DNA of 64,000 nt from Anisus vortex (Eukaryota; Mollusca; Gastropoda; Planorbidae). The position numbers and the translations under genes were made by a program. The notes beneath the pieces are model-generated. The model saw nothing but the letters and a program-made list of their open reading frames with translations, made no database searches and had not been told where the DNA came from. Below, in pieces: positions 42,370-54,389 of this stretch (position 1 is the stretch's first letter; every line of letters begins with the position of its first letter). The stretch lies in the NCBI GenBank assembly GCA_949126835.1, contig OX421494.1:2983201-3047200 (forward strand), given 5' to 3'.

Positions 42370-43015
42370 ATATATCCGTGTTCTGGGTTGTCTGCTGCTA
42401 CATTTTAAATGCGCTCTCAGCTTACATTATGTTTGTTGGCAGCGCTATGCAAATACAATTACTATTATTACTAAATGTGAATGACGCATCGGCAGACAAA
42501 TACATGAACATTGATTTCATTATTAGTTTTTGTTAACTATAGTCGATACTGACTAGCACACATTTTATTTGACGATTTCAAGAGAATTATTTTTAGAAGT
42601 CTGCAAAAGCTGGAATTCTGTTATCTATTGGCCTTGGACTTAATTGGGGCGGAGGGAGGGGGGTGGTTAGATCCTGATTGTTGATATGTCGCTTTACAGT
42701 GGCGGTGTTTGCTACAACCCCTCCAGCCCCACCCCCCCCTCTCCATTCCAGACATAAGAAGCCACCATTGTGATGTTCGATGCCTCCAATTCGATAAAAT
42801 AACTTCCGTCTATTGTTTTTTGTGTTTTTTTGTTTGTAAACCACATATAAATAAACTTTATCTTTTTACTCTGATAACATACAGACAAGCCTTTTATACA
42901 GAAGATTATTGTCTTCATAGTTAACTAGAATATATTTCTTGATGCATTTTTTACAGCCTTTTTAAAAAAAAAAAAAAATCTTTTCTGACACAGTTCCTAT
43001 ATTGTTTGAATTTGC
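42370..43015. other. unassigned DNA
   Basis: Includes a G-rich/C-rich pair at ~42648-42745 with no recognisable gene. Small frames on both strands are not supported. Confidence 0.4.
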
Positions 43016-43019
43016 CCCC

Positions 43020-45935
43020 AAAAACAAAGTAATACACTTATCATTCAATATTCAGTTGTAATATGAAACAAAGTAATAGACTTATCATTCAATATTCAGT
43101 TGTAATATGAATCAAAGTAATACACTTATCATTCAATATTCAGTTGTAATATGACACAAAGTAATACCCTTATCATTCAATATTCAGTTGTAATATAAAA
43201 CAAAGTAATACACTTATCATTCAATATTCAGTTGTAATAGGAAAAAAAGTAATACACTTATCATTCAATTTTCAGTTGTAATATGAAACAAAGTAATACA
43301 CTTATCATTCCACATTCAGTTGTAATATGAAACAAAGTAATACACTTATCATTTAATATTCAGTTGTAATATGAAACAAAGTAATACACTTATCATTCAA
43401 TATTCAGTTGTAATATGAAACAAAGTAATACACTTATCATTCAATATTCAGTTGTAATATGAAACAAAGTAATGCACTTATCATTCAATATTCAGTTGTA
43501 ATATGAAACAAAGTAATACACTTATCATTCAATATTCAGTTGTAATATGAAACAAAGTAATACATTTATCATTCAATATTCAGTTGTAATATGAAACAAA
43601 GTAATACACTTATCATTCCACATTCAGTTGTAATATGAAACAAAGTAATACACTTATCATTCCACATTCAGTTGTAATATGAAACAAAGTAATACACTTA
43701 TCATTCAATATTCAGATGTAATATGAAACAAAGTAATACACTTATCATTCCACATTCAGTTGTAATATGAAACAAAGTAATACACTTATCATTCAATATT
43801 CAGTTGTAATATGAAACAAAGTAATACACTTATCATTCAATATTCAGTTGTAATATGAAACAAAGTAATACACTTATCATTCAATATTCAGTTGTATTAT
43901 GAAACAAAGTAATACACTTATCATTCAATATTCAGTTGTAATATGATACAAAGTAATACACTTATCATTCAATATTCAGTTGTAATATGAAACAAAGTAA
44001 TACACTTATCATTCCACATTCAGTTGTAATATGAAACAAAGTAATACACTTATCATTCAATATTCAGTTGTAATATGAAACAAAGTAATACACTTATCAT
44101 TCAATATTCAGTTGTAATATGAAACAAAGTAATACACTTATCATTCAATATTCAGTTGTAATATGAAACAAAGTAATACACTTATCATTCAATATTCAGT
44201 TGTAATATGAAACAAAGTAATACACTTATCATTCAATATTCAGTTGTAATATGAAACAAAGTAATACACTTATCATTCAATATTCAGTTGTAATATGAAA
44301 CAAAGTAATACACTTATCATTCAATATTCAGTTGTAATATGAAACAAAGTAATACACTTATCATTCAATATTCAGTTGTAATATGAAACAAAGTAATACA
44401 CTTATCATTCAATATTCAGTTGTAATATGAAACAAAGTAATACATTTATCATTCAATATTCAGTTGTAATATAAAACAAAGTACTACACTTATCATTCCA
44501 CATTCAGTTGTAATATGAAACAAAGTAATACACTTATCATTCCACATTCAGTTGTAATATGAAACAAAGTAATACACTTATCATTCAATATTCAGATGTA
44601 ATATGAAACAAAGTAATACACTTATCATTCCACATTCAGTTGTAATATGAAACAAAGTAATACACTTATCATTCAATATTCAGTTGTAATATGAAACAAA
44701 GTAATACACTTATCATTCAATATTCAGTTGTAATATGAAACAAAGTAATACACTTATCATTCAATATTCAGTTGTAATATGAAACAAAGTAATACACTTA
44801 TCATTCAATATTCAGTTGTAATATGATACAAAGTAATACACTTATCATTCAATATTCAGTTGTAATATGAAACAAAGTAATACACTTATCATTCCACATT
44901 CAGATGTAATATGAAACAAAGTAATACACTTATCATTCAATATTCAGTTGTAATATGAAACAAAGTAATACACTTATCATTCAATATTCAGTTGTAATAT
45001 GAAACAAAGTAATACACTTATCATTCAATATTCAGTTGTAATATGAAACAAAGTAATACACTTATCATTCAATATTCAGTTGTAATATGAAACAAAGTAA
45101 TACACTTATCATTCAATATTCAGTTGTAATATGAAACAAAGTAATGCACTTATCATTCAATATTCAGTTGTAATATGAAACAAAGTAATACACTTATCAT
45201 TCAATATTCAGTTGTAATATGAAACAAAGTAATACACTTATCATTCAATATTCAGTTGTAATATGAAACAAAGTAATACACTTATCATTCAATATTCAGT
45301 TGTAATATGAAACAAAGTAATACACTTATCATTCAATATTCAGTTGTAATATGAAACAAAGTAATACACTTATCATTCAATATTCAGTTGTAATATGAAA
45401 CAAAGTAATACACTTATCATTCAATATTCAGTTGTAATATGAAACAAAGTAATACACTTATCATTCAATATTCAGTTGTAATATGAAACAAAGTAATACA
45501 CTTATCATTCAATATTCAGTTGTAATATGAAACAAAGTAATACACTTATCATTCAATATTCAGTTGTAATATGAAACAAAGTAATACACTTATCATTCAA
45601 TATTCAGTTGTAATATGAAACAAAGTAATACACTTATCATTCAATATTCAGTTGTAATATGAAACAAAGTAATACACTTATCATTCAATATTCAGTTGTA
45701 ATATGAAACAAAGTAATACACTTATCATTCAATATTCAGTTGTAATATGAAACAAAGTAATACACTTATCATTCAATATTCAGTTGTAATATGAAACAAA
45801 GTAATACACTTATCATTCAATATTCAGTTGTAATATGAAACAAAGTAATACACTTATCATTCAATATTCAGTTGTAATATAAAACAAAGTAATACACTTA
45901 TCATTCAATATTCAGTTGTAATATGAAACAAAGAC
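43020..45935. repeat. 44-bp satellite array (about 66 copies) with higher-order structure
   Basis: Units with core AATACACTTATCATTCAATA and TTCAGTTGTAATATGAAACA recur every 44 bp with little variation. Variant units (TTCCACATT for TTCAATATT, CAGATG for CAGTTG, GATACAAAG, ACATTTATC) repeat in the same order 880 bp apart (20 units), for example ACATTTATC at 43561 and 44441, and GATAC at 43945 and 44825. The right third is almost uniform. Confidence 0.97.
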
Positions 45936-46144
45936 AACAAGATTACGTCCCCTTGTGAGTTTGACAAATTATATTAGATTTATTTTATGATGACCTTTCA
46001 CCCACTCCACATTCAGTTTGACCTCTGCCCTTTATGTTTACTGTAAGACGACACTTTAAACTTAACAATCTTAGACAGTCGTCTTGTTGATAAAAAAAAC
46101 AACAACTATATTCTCTGAACATAACATGTACACATCTAAACAAA

Positions 46145-47235
46145 TTAACATAACATGCACGTAGATACACAATGTACATAACACACACACATATATACAC
46201 AATTAACATAACATACACATACACACATATATAAACAATTAACATAACATACACACATACACACACATATATACACAATTAACATAACATACACACATAT
46301 ATACACAATTAACATAACATACACATACACACATATATACACAATTAACATAACATACACACATACACACACATATATACACAATTAACATTACATACAC
46401 ACATATATACACAATTAACATTACATACACATATATAAACACAATTAACATAACATAACCATGTATACACAATTAACATAACATAGACATATATACACAA
46501 TTAGCATAACATACACACATACACACATATATATACACAATTAACATAACATACACACATACACACACATATATACACAATTAACATAACATACACACAT
46601 ACACACACATATATACACAATTAACATAATATACACACACATATATACACAATTAACATAACATACACACATACACACACATATACACAATTAACATAAT
46701 ATACACACACATATATACACAATTAACATAACATACACACATACACACACATATATACACAATTAACATAACATACACACATACACACACATATATACAA
46801 AATTAACATAACATACACTCATATATACACAATTAACATAACATACACATATACATATATAAACACAATTAACATAACATAACCATGTATACACAATTAG
46901 CATAACATACACATATATACACAATTAGCATAACATACACATATAAACGGGGGCACGGTAGCCGAGCGGCAGCGCGTTCGACTGTCAATCCGAAGGTCCC
47001 GGGTTCAAATCCTGATGAAGACGGGATTGGAAGGCGTACCTGACAATAGTTGGGGTAAAATATAGGCGGCTGAGCATTGTGCTGGCCACACATCTCCTAG
47101 TATGGCGTGGCCACAGAAACTGATGAACAGCTCTATGGATCAATATGGGAGGAATATTAATTGTTACTACACATATAAACACAATTAATATAACACACAC
47201 ATATAAACACAGTTATCATAGCATACACATACATA
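46145..47235. repeat. ACACAT/AATTAACATAACAT-rich tandem array
   Basis: Irregular units of about 30-45 bp built from ACACAATTAACATAACATAC plus ACACATATAT runs of variable length. It is interrupted by a SINE at 46949-47168. Cys/Tyr/Val-rich minus-strand frames are artefacts. Confidence 0.9.
46949..47168 (+). mobile_element. SINE-A copy with clear head
   Basis: Starts GGGGGCACGGTAGCCGAGCG with A box TAGCCGAGCGGCAGC, B box GGTTCAAATCC, family body and the 3' GGATCAATATGG. The flanks ACACATATAAAC (46937-46948 and 47169-47180) look like a 12-bp duplication, although the host array already contains such sequence. Confidence 0.9.
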
Positions 47236-47512
47236 CACAATTAACGTAACATACAATATTCTCTACGACATAAGCTAAACATCAAAATATATTTTTGTAG
47301 TACTGAAAAACGTGACACTTTTTATAAATGTCAAAACAAAACATAAAAAAATAGAAGTTTTTCCTGTTGCGGGGTTAAGAGATAGTTTGCAAGGTCAACT
47401 TTATAGCCAGGTAGTTGAATTCTACCCTGTCGGTTTTACGACCAGGTACTTGGGGGAATGAGATTAATGTTTTAGACAGGTGGATACTCAATTAGTCTCG
47501 CGAACTAAAAAT

Positions 47513-47575
47513 CAAAACACGGATAAGCGTAGGACGCAATAATATTCAGTCTAGAAGCAGCGTCTTTAATATATA
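47513..47575 (+). mobile_element. LINE-A 3' tail fragment
   Basis: CGGATAAGCGTAGGACGCAA then TAATATTCAGTCTAGAAGCA then GCGTCTTTAATATATAG: only the last ~60 bases of the family. Confidence 0.6.
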
Positions 47576-47711
47576 GAAAGAACAATTTTCTCAAAAGTAT
47601 ACAAAAGGAAAAGTAACTTATGAGCAACTACTTTACAAAGCAGGCAACTCTACTATGATTAACTCCCTTCGCAAGCTACACGCAAAGAAATGATATGTAA
47701 GTATATTTTAA

Positions 47712-47784
47712 CCCTTACAGTCCCGGGCGCGTATATAGCGGAACTGAAGGCAGCATAGATAGAAGTAGGTCGGTACGGGAAGGG
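47712..47784. mobile_element. 73-bp piggyBac-like micro-element, copy 1
   Basis: CCCTTACAGTCCCGGGCG ... CGGTACGGGAAGGG, flanked on both sides by TTAA (47708-47711 and 47785-47788). CCCTT ends and TTAA duplication are piggyBac traits. It has a near-identical partner at 54182-54254. Confidence 0.7.
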
Positions 47785-47803
47785 TTAATAACGTTTGTTA
47801 GAG

Positions 47804-48099
47804 CAAAGAACCGCTTGCCCAATATTTAGAGCTTATACTATGTTCTTTTTTTTCACCGTGCGCAACCAATAAGGCTGTCTTGAATGACTTCTACGCTCCT
47901 ACGATTGCATTAAAGGTTTCCGATGTATACAACTTTCGATTTTAGGCCTAATCCTAATTTTCCATTGGGCAAATTATAGCGAATTACTAAACCGGAAGTC
48001 TAGAGGGCCTAGTGCGATCGGAAATTCCAAAACTAAGTGTTTCAAGTTATCAAATAGCAGAAATATCAAAGCAAGCGGTCCATCTTATTATAGTCTTTG
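47804..48099. mobile_element. TIR MITE, family M3, copy 1
   Basis: The right end TAATAAGATGGACCGCTTG (reverse strand) with CAAAGACTA at the tip matches the family. The left end CAAAGAACCGCTTGC is shortened. Interior shared with the 49692 copy: TGACTTCTACGCT, CAACTTTCGATTTTA and TCGGAAATTCC. Confidence 0.65.
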
Positions 48100-48195
48100 G
48101 TTATAGTTAAAAAGTGCTTATGTTACTAAGATCTTATTAAGAGATTGTTCGGTCCGAACATTTAAACTGGATTGGATGGCTGTCATGTTTAAAAC

Positions 48196-48305
48196 CAGGG
48201 ATCGGCAATTTGTTTGCTAAAAGTGTGCCAAACTAGGATTTCTAAATCATTTACAGCGCCAACAGTCTAAAAGTCAACCTGCTCTATTATCATCATTATA
48301 AGGTG
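48196..48305. mobile_element. hAT MITE, family M1, left part
   Basis: CAGGGATCGGCAATTTG start and ACTAGGATTTCTAAATCATT interior as in other copies. The right end is absent, replaced by LINE remnants. Confidence 0.65.
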
Positions 48306-48309
48306 CGAT

Positions 48310-48560
48310 GACAGTTGGCATAGGCGATCATGTCATTCCTCGATCATGTCATTCCTCGATCATGTCATTCCTCGTATCCTTTCTTCTAGCAAACTGCAGC
48401 ATTTCTGTTGTTTTTGCCATGGCGTGTCATTCCGTTATATCACCTAATATCTTCCTTCTCTGTCTTCTTCTGCATCTCTTACACCTCAGCATTCCAGTTA
48501 TTTTGGTGTTTTCAATTTTTTCCTTTCTATTTATGTGGTCTACTAACGTTGATTTCGGAC
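48310..48560 (-). pseudogene. LINE ORF2 C-terminal fossil
   Basis: Minus-strand frame gives KITGMLRCKRCRRRQRRKIL then a stop and HAMAKTTEMLQFARRKDTRN. This is the basic RRRQRxKxLD ... WHG ... ELxxxxRDRxxWRNMI pattern at the end of RTE-like LINE proteins, decayed. A ~17-bp array GATCATGTCATTCCTC (3-4 copies, ~48325-48376) has expanded within it. Confidence 0.6.
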
Positions 48561-48710
48561 ATTTAATGGGTTGCCTGAAAAAACAAGGAAAACCAGTAAC
48601 ATCATTTAAAACATTAATAAAAATGCAAGACTAGACTCGGATCCCGGATGAACGTATGACGCAATAATCGTCTTTATAGAAGGAGCGTCTGTAACGTATA
48701 AGATAAGATT
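48555..48710 (+). mobile_element. LINE-A 3'-end copy (plus strand)
   Basis: GGTTGCCTGAAAAAACAAGG, then ATGCAAGACTAGACTCGGAT, then GAAGGAGCGTCTGTAACGTA and TAAGATAAG, in LINE orientation. Confidence 0.8.
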
Positions 48711-48949
48711 TCCTCTTCATGATCTTTACGAGAAATTCTCTTTTAGATTTGACATTTTTTGATGACCTCCACATTAGATTTTTTTATCTAAAAATTATTT
48801 TATAGGACAATTAATTTAATTAATACAAAATTAAAGTTTTTGTGATTATCATACTTATTATTGGCATTTAAATCAAATACAATATTTTTTTTAAAACTTT
48901 CACATTCAAATGTATGGTAATTGATCCGCTAGACCTAATGAACTAAACT

Positions 48950-49255
48950 AAGGTGTCCTGTTTGGAATTTCGATTTATAATTGTTCTCTAGTATACATGC
49001 ACTGCTGCCAGGTAGCACACATTCCGTGCCATAGGTCTGGACATCCAGGCACCGGGCCGGGGTTGACCCGGGCTGCTGCGCACGTTGCTTCCTCTCCACC
49101 GAGGCTTGACGGCCTCTCAGCAGTGAAATGAACCTGGGACGCGCAGAAGAGGGCTGTCCCACAATGCGTTAGCCCACCGGTGGGCTCTCAACGCAAGCGT
49201 GTCGGTGGTTTCCGCACTTCACCAGCGTTGAGACCCCATGGGCAAAGAAGAGCTT
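48950..49255 (-). other. GC-rich unclassified segment
   Basis: Markedly more GC-rich than its surroundings, with a palindromic GCCCACCGGTGGGC at ~49171-49184. A 75-codon minus-strand frame (48935-49162) crosses it but shows no domain. It has the compact, sharp-edged look of a short interspersed repeat, yet no tRNA-type promoter boxes or terminal repeats were found. Confidence 0.4.
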
Positions 49256-49691
49256 GTTGGAATACAGTAACAGGGTTCGGGTAGTAAATACAACTCGTAA
49301 CATTCAATGATCAAACGACGCGCTGTTCAATTAGAGGCAATGGTCTTTAATCACTTCATATAATATGTAGTTGAATCACAACTGTCATGTGTCTCATATC
49401 TCATTTATCTCAAGACTATTCATCCCACTTTCGCCTCTCATTCCCAACAGGACTCGTCACCTCCACCGTCGTATGAGAACTGACTCTCTCCCTCAGACTA
49501 GTCTATTAGTAAAAAAAAATATATTACGTCAAACACTCACTTCCTGGTTACCACTTTCACGCGCCTATAATTTGAACAAACTATTTCCATATCATTTACT
49601 CACCAAATCAAACCTTACAAATACCATTAATTTGTATCGGCTGAAAACAAAATGATAAAACTGAGACTCCGAAATGCTCGTTGTATAAAAC

Positions 49692-50001
49692 CAAAGACTA
49701 TAATAAGATGGATCGCTTGCTCTATTTTTACAGATTACATATGTTATTTTTTCCGAGCGCAGTCAATAACGCTGTTTTAAATGACTTCTACGCTGCCACA
49801 CGTCTGCCTAAATGTTTCCACTGTATGCAACTTTCGATTTTAATTTTTATTTTTCATTGAGAAAATCATAGCGATTAGATAAAACGGAAGTGTACAGTGC
49901 AAAATTTAATCGGAAATTCCGAAAATAAGTCTTCCGAGTCATCAAATAGCAGAAATATTAAAACAAGCGGTCCATCTTATTAGGTAGATCTATAGTCTTT
50001 G
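49692..50001. mobile_element. TIR MITE, family M3, copy 2
   Basis: Left end CAAAGACTATAATAAGATGG and the inverted right end (CCATCTTATTAGG then TAGATCTATAGTCTTTG), the right arm carrying a ~10-bp insertion. Flanks are A-rich and no certain duplication could be picked. Confidence 0.75.
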
Positions 50002-50009
50002 AAAAAACA

Positions 50010-51705
50010 AATATCGTCAATTGGACTTGTAAGTAAATTTTATGAACCAGTAAAACCACAAAGACTGAATTCTTGCTGTAAATAAAAATGAGATAGAAAT
50101 AGTCCACAAAAACAATTTTCGCCGTGTCTCTGGTCATATTATACGTTTGTATGTGTGTCCATGTTAGATGGTGTGTGGTCCAATTTCTATATCAGATGCG
50201 GCGCCACACGTGGGAATACATACAGTAGCCACATTAGTTACGTCTCTGGTTTCTAGTTCAACTTACGTCACGCCATAACCCGCATTGCGTCTTCGACGTT
50301 TCATGATTCTCATTTTCTGAGTCGATGATTCCCAAAATGATTATATTCCCCAATGACTCTGACTCTCTTGACTCTCAGATTTGCACCACTGGACTCATTC
50401 TCCGACCAATCACATAAATACTATGACAGATAATAGAGGGAACACCCCGAGTTATCAGAATCGAGTTTGCTTCACTTTTTATGATGACAAAACAAATGCT
50501 AGCATGATGTTTATAGCTCAACGCATAGTATATTAGCTATGCGTTTAGCTTTGACAGTGTAGCTGCTGCGCGTTTAGCTTTTATTTGTTTAGCGCTACTT
50601 CGTTGAGCTTTTATTAATTTAGCACATTTATATTAGTATACATGTGTGTCAAATGTATGTTTTTTTTAGCGTGTTTAATTTTAACTTTAATGTGTTTAAA
50701 ATATTACGCTTCAATGTGTTTGTTGGGTTAAAAGATTAATTTTAAGAAACATTGTTGCATAAAATGTTATTTCACAGGAAACAAATAACATTTTTTTAAG
50801 ATCTATAGTTACAGTGAGTTTTATATTACCATGAGTCTTATATATATATATAAGTGTGTGTGTGTGTCCTCTATAGACGCTTTGGCCGTTTGACCAATCG
50901 GCACAAAAGTTAAATACATCAATTTTAAACGTCCCCACAAAAGAAATTCTTATTAGATTCTATATCAACTTTATTGCATAATTAATTTTTTTTTTTAAAT
51001 AGGACATGTATTACTAATTAGGCCTACTTTCAAATTATAAACTGAAGCGCCATTTACAAAATAATCAGAATGACATTATTGCATAATATTATAATTAGTA
51101 TTATAGTGACAGAATGAACACAACACAAAGATACAAGCCTACATTGTGATACTGTTACCGACTTGCCTATGATTTTTGTTTGATAACACGACCAAATTTC
51201 AAAATGGAATATTTATTAATGTAAATATGTGTTTGAATGGAATAGAGCGTTGATGTAATATATTAGTAAAAAAAGCATATACATATCTTGAATATAGGCC
51301 GTAACACACACACACACAAGCATGGATTGACCAAAAGTCTCAACATTACTGCTGCCAGATATTTGAAGAATTCTACCCACTTCTAAGTTTGTTTTATTTT
51401 CCTGTGGCGTCCATGAACGAGCGCGGGGGGAATACCTTAATGTATCCCTTGCGCCTTGTTAGCTGCAGTTGTTGCACACCATTTCTCATTCCGAGACGAT
51501 GCGGCTACGCGCTCACAGGTGCAACACTCGTAAAGACATATCTACAGGTGGCGTAAAAAACAACAAAAAAACAAAACGAACGACGAGGCTCCTGCATCAA
51601 TTATAATGACACGCCTCTGGTTATGACGAATTCTTTTCTTGTGCCAGAAGTCAACAACGTTATAGGCTGTTTGTGATGGAATTTCTCTTTCTTGTATTGG
51701 AACAA
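50010..51705. other. unassigned DNA
   Basis: Contains loosely repeated TTTAGC/GTTTAGCTTT motifs at 50520-50640, a TA/TG microsatellite at ~50837-50868, and a more GC-rich patch at 51400-51620. None resolves into a gene or a bounded element. Confidence 0.4.
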
Positions 51706-51711
51706 TATTTC

Positions 51712-52190
51712 TTAGCTTATATATTACAGACGCTCCTTCTATAAAGAAGATTATTGCGTCCTACGATCATCCGTGGTCCGAGTCTAGTCTTACATCTTTA
51801 TTAATGTTTTAAATTATGTTAAGTTACTGGTTTTCGTGATTTGTTTAGGTAACCTATTCCATGCCCTAATGACACTCTGGAAGAAAGAGTACTTATATGC
51901 ATTTGTTCTCGCATAAGGGATAAGGAAAGTGTATTTATCCTTATCTTGGTTATCTGAGCATTTCAACAAGTTGTTATTGGGTTGTATTTTTAAATTAGAG
52001 TTTAATGACTTATGTATTATTACTACTTTACTCCTTGCCCTTCTCTTGTCTAGTGTTTCAAGATATAGTGATTTGACTATTGGTGTTACTCTTGTCAGTT
52101 GTAAATATTCGCTAGTAATGAGCCTTGCAGCTCTTTTCTGAATTTGTTCTAATTTTTTAATGTTTTCTTTAGTTTTCAATTTGTGTTATT
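51712..52190 (-). pseudogene. LINE-A ORF2 C-terminus and 3' tail, longest copy
   Basis: Minus-strand frame 51814-52179 (121 codons) includes KKLEQIQKRAARLITSEY, LETLDKRRARSKVVIIHK and RTNAYKYSFFQSVIRAWNRL. LExIQxRAARxIT ... LExRRxxxxxxxxxK ... RTNxYKYSFFxxxIRxWNxLP is the conserved end of CR1-like ORF2 after the RT domain. The 3' untranslated tail follows at 51712-51800 (GAGCGTCTGTAATATA). 5'-truncated. Confidence 0.88.
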
Positions 52191-52313
52191 AAATACCTTT
52201 CTATTTTTACAAGTTTATGTTATTTCACGATTACCACATCTGTTTGTGTCCAGAACATCCACTTACTATTCCTGGTTTCTTGAAATTTAACGCCCAGTCA
52301 GGTAACTGTAAAA

Positions 52314-52355
52314 AGCACCCGTGTCGGACTAAATTGATCCATAGGGCTATACAAA
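52314..52355 (-). mobile_element. SINE-A 3'-end fragment
   Basis: GTGTCGGACTAAATTGATCC and ATAGGGC match only the 3' end of the family. Confidence 0.55.
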
Positions 52356-52631
52356 AATATGTTTACACTACTCGGATATATCTAAATATAACAGCTGTCT
52401 GAATCAAGTGTTTCAAGTAGAATGAGGAATTAACTGCGCAGCCAGAGCTCGCGGAGTAAGTCAAACAGACCAGGTGACAAAATGTATTAAAATTTGAACT
52501 TTTACACAGGCGTTACAACAAGTTGTTTTTGTCCTGTTGGTTAATAGCATGCCTGCCGTACTCGGGAAGTTTATTGCTTGTCTTTAAATGTCGTGCAGTT
52601 GCAACCGTTGAAAAAGTCGTAACTTTTGGGG

Positions 52632-52678
52632 TGGAGTTGGTCTGTTTGTTGGTCTGTTTGTTGGTCTGTTTGTTTGTA
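52632..52678. repeat. 12-bp tandem repeat
   Basis: GGTCTGTTTGTT, three units. Confidence 0.85.
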
Positions 52679-53081
52679 GCTTTTTCTCAGGAAGAAATGC
52701 ATGACGGGATAATTTACTTAGGAGGAAGCGGAAGCGGTGACATTTTAAGTTCTGGAATAGGAAGTTCATTAAATAGGGACAAAAAATAAATAAAATAATG
52801 TTCTAGTCACGTCGAAGAAAACATTGGCCATTGGTTCTGGGTTCAAATCTTCAGCCATTGAATCTAAATATTTACTAGACATTGTATTAGTAACACGCTA
52901 CTTTCGTATAATATTATAAATCTTAAAGTTATATAAATCTATACTATGTCCATGAGGGTTGGGGAGATGGTATCTTGCTAAAAGTGAATGTGCTGCCATC
53001 TGAACTGTGTGCCACATTTCAATTCGATTTTAAGACGGGTGTGGGTCAATTGGCTCTCTGCATGTCTAATTGGTTGCTAGC

Positions 53082-53428
53082 TAGCCAGTCAGTCAGCTAG
53101 CTAGCCAATCAGTCAGCTAGCCAGCCAGTCAGTCATCTAGCTAGCCAGTCAGTCAGCTAGCTCGCCAATTAGTCAACTAGCTAGTCAGTCAGTCAGTCAG
53201 CTAGCTAGCCAGTCAGTCAGCGAGCTAGCCAGTCAGTCAGCGAGCTAGCCAGTCAGTCATCTAGCTAGCCATTCAGTCAGCTAGCTAGCCAATTAGTCAA
53301 CTAGCTAGCCAGTCTGTCAGCTAGCTAGCCAATCAGTCAGCTAGCTAGCCAATCAGTCAGCTAGCTAGCCAATCAGTCAGCTAGCTACCCAGTCAGTCAG
53401 CTAGCTAGCCAATCAGACAGCCAACTAG
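53082..53428. repeat. 20-bp CTAG-rich minisatellite (about 17 copies)
   Basis: Units of CAGCTAGCTAGCCARTCAGT type with point variants. Each carries overlapping GCTAGC palindromes. Confidence 0.9.
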
Positions 53429-53429
53429 C

Positions 53430-53682
53430 CTGTTCCATAGGTCCGATGAAGCAGCGTTCACCAGTTTCTGTGGCCACGGCATACTAGGTGATTGTGCGGC
53501 CGCACTATGCACAGCCGCCTTTACTTTACCCCGACTAAGGTCAGGTACCCATCAGGGCTGGGTGGACTCAGGGACACCCTCCAGACCCGGGAAAAAATCC
53601 TAGCCTGCACCAGAATTCGAACCCGGGACCTTCGGCTCGCCAGTCGAACGCGCTGCCGCTCGGCTACCATGCCCCATTTGAG
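53430..53682 (-). mobile_element. SINE-A copy, full-length
   Basis: The most complete copy. Minus strand starts GGGGCATGGTAGCCGAGCGG, A box TAGCCGAGCGGCAGC, B box GGTTCGAATTC, and body to CATAGGTCCGATGAAGC-type 3' sequence. It sits between the 20-bp array and a hAT MITE that has lost its left end. Confidence 0.92.
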
Positions 53683-54002
53683 AGAGCCATGGACACCACA
53701 TATTTTGAAAAGTAATTCTGTAAGAGCCATACATTATGTAAAAATTCAAGTAGATTATTTCCCTTTAATTGCAATGAATGCAGGGTCTTCTCTCTTGTAG
53801 GTCAGCGGAAATTATCTCCTTTACCACTTCTGATGCTGAGATGCAGTAGACTTTAGCTCATTTGTAGAATGAAATATTGACATGCAATTAATATGTAGAT
53901 CAAAGAAGTCTTAAGAAACATTTTTTTATATAATCGAACATGCATTTGTCTGCGAGCCAGATGCATCCATCTAACTCATGAGGCATAGGTTCCTGACCCC
54001 TG
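53683..54002. mobile_element. hAT MITE, family M4, left end lost
   Basis: Interior GAGAGAGCCATGGACACCAC and TGTCTGCGAGCCAGATGC and right end CATAGGTTCCTGACCCCTG match the element at 54938-55075. The left ~25 bases are missing where the SINE abuts. Right flank is GTCTATCT. Confidence 0.7.
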
Positions 54003-54181
54003 GTCTATCTGATTACACAACCGTTACATACTTTTTGATACCAGAAGCTACACAGCAACAATTCTTATGCACGTTCCAGGGCGACCGTAAACAATATACA
54101 AGAACATCATTTAAAATGTACCGAAAGAAGCGTTCTCACTACAGTTTATATTGTAATATTAGTTTTTTCTTCCTCTCTTAA

Positions 54182-54254
54182 CCCTTACTGTCCCGGGCGC
54201 GTATATAGCGGAACTGAAGGCAGTATAAATAGAAGTAGGTCGGTACGGGAAGGG
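54182..54254. mobile_element. 73-bp piggyBac-like micro-element, copy 2
   Basis: Same length and ends as the copy at 47712-47784, differing at a few bases. Left flank TTAA (54178-54181), right flank TTTA (one change). Confidence 0.7.
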
Positions 54255-54389
54255 TTTACAATACACATTTTGGTCATTCATTTCTCCGTCATTTTGACGG
54301 GCATAAGTTCTTTAGTATGATTTTGAGATACGGTGGACCGTAGGGTGGCACTAGTGAGGGGGGGAATAAACTTGTCGCGGTGTAGAATA

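Noticed and set aside
43020..45935. CRISPR-like array
   Set aside because: Units are contiguous 44-bp repeats without unique spacers, in an animal genome; there are no cas-like genes.
45985..47200. Cys/Tyr/Val-rich small proteins on the minus strand
   Set aside because: Products of the ACACAT-rich array and of the SINE within it.
46949..53682. tRNA genes at SINE-A heads
   Set aside because: A and B boxes are present, but each is followed by the same long SINE body and no intact cloverleaf with a matching acceptor stem was seen.
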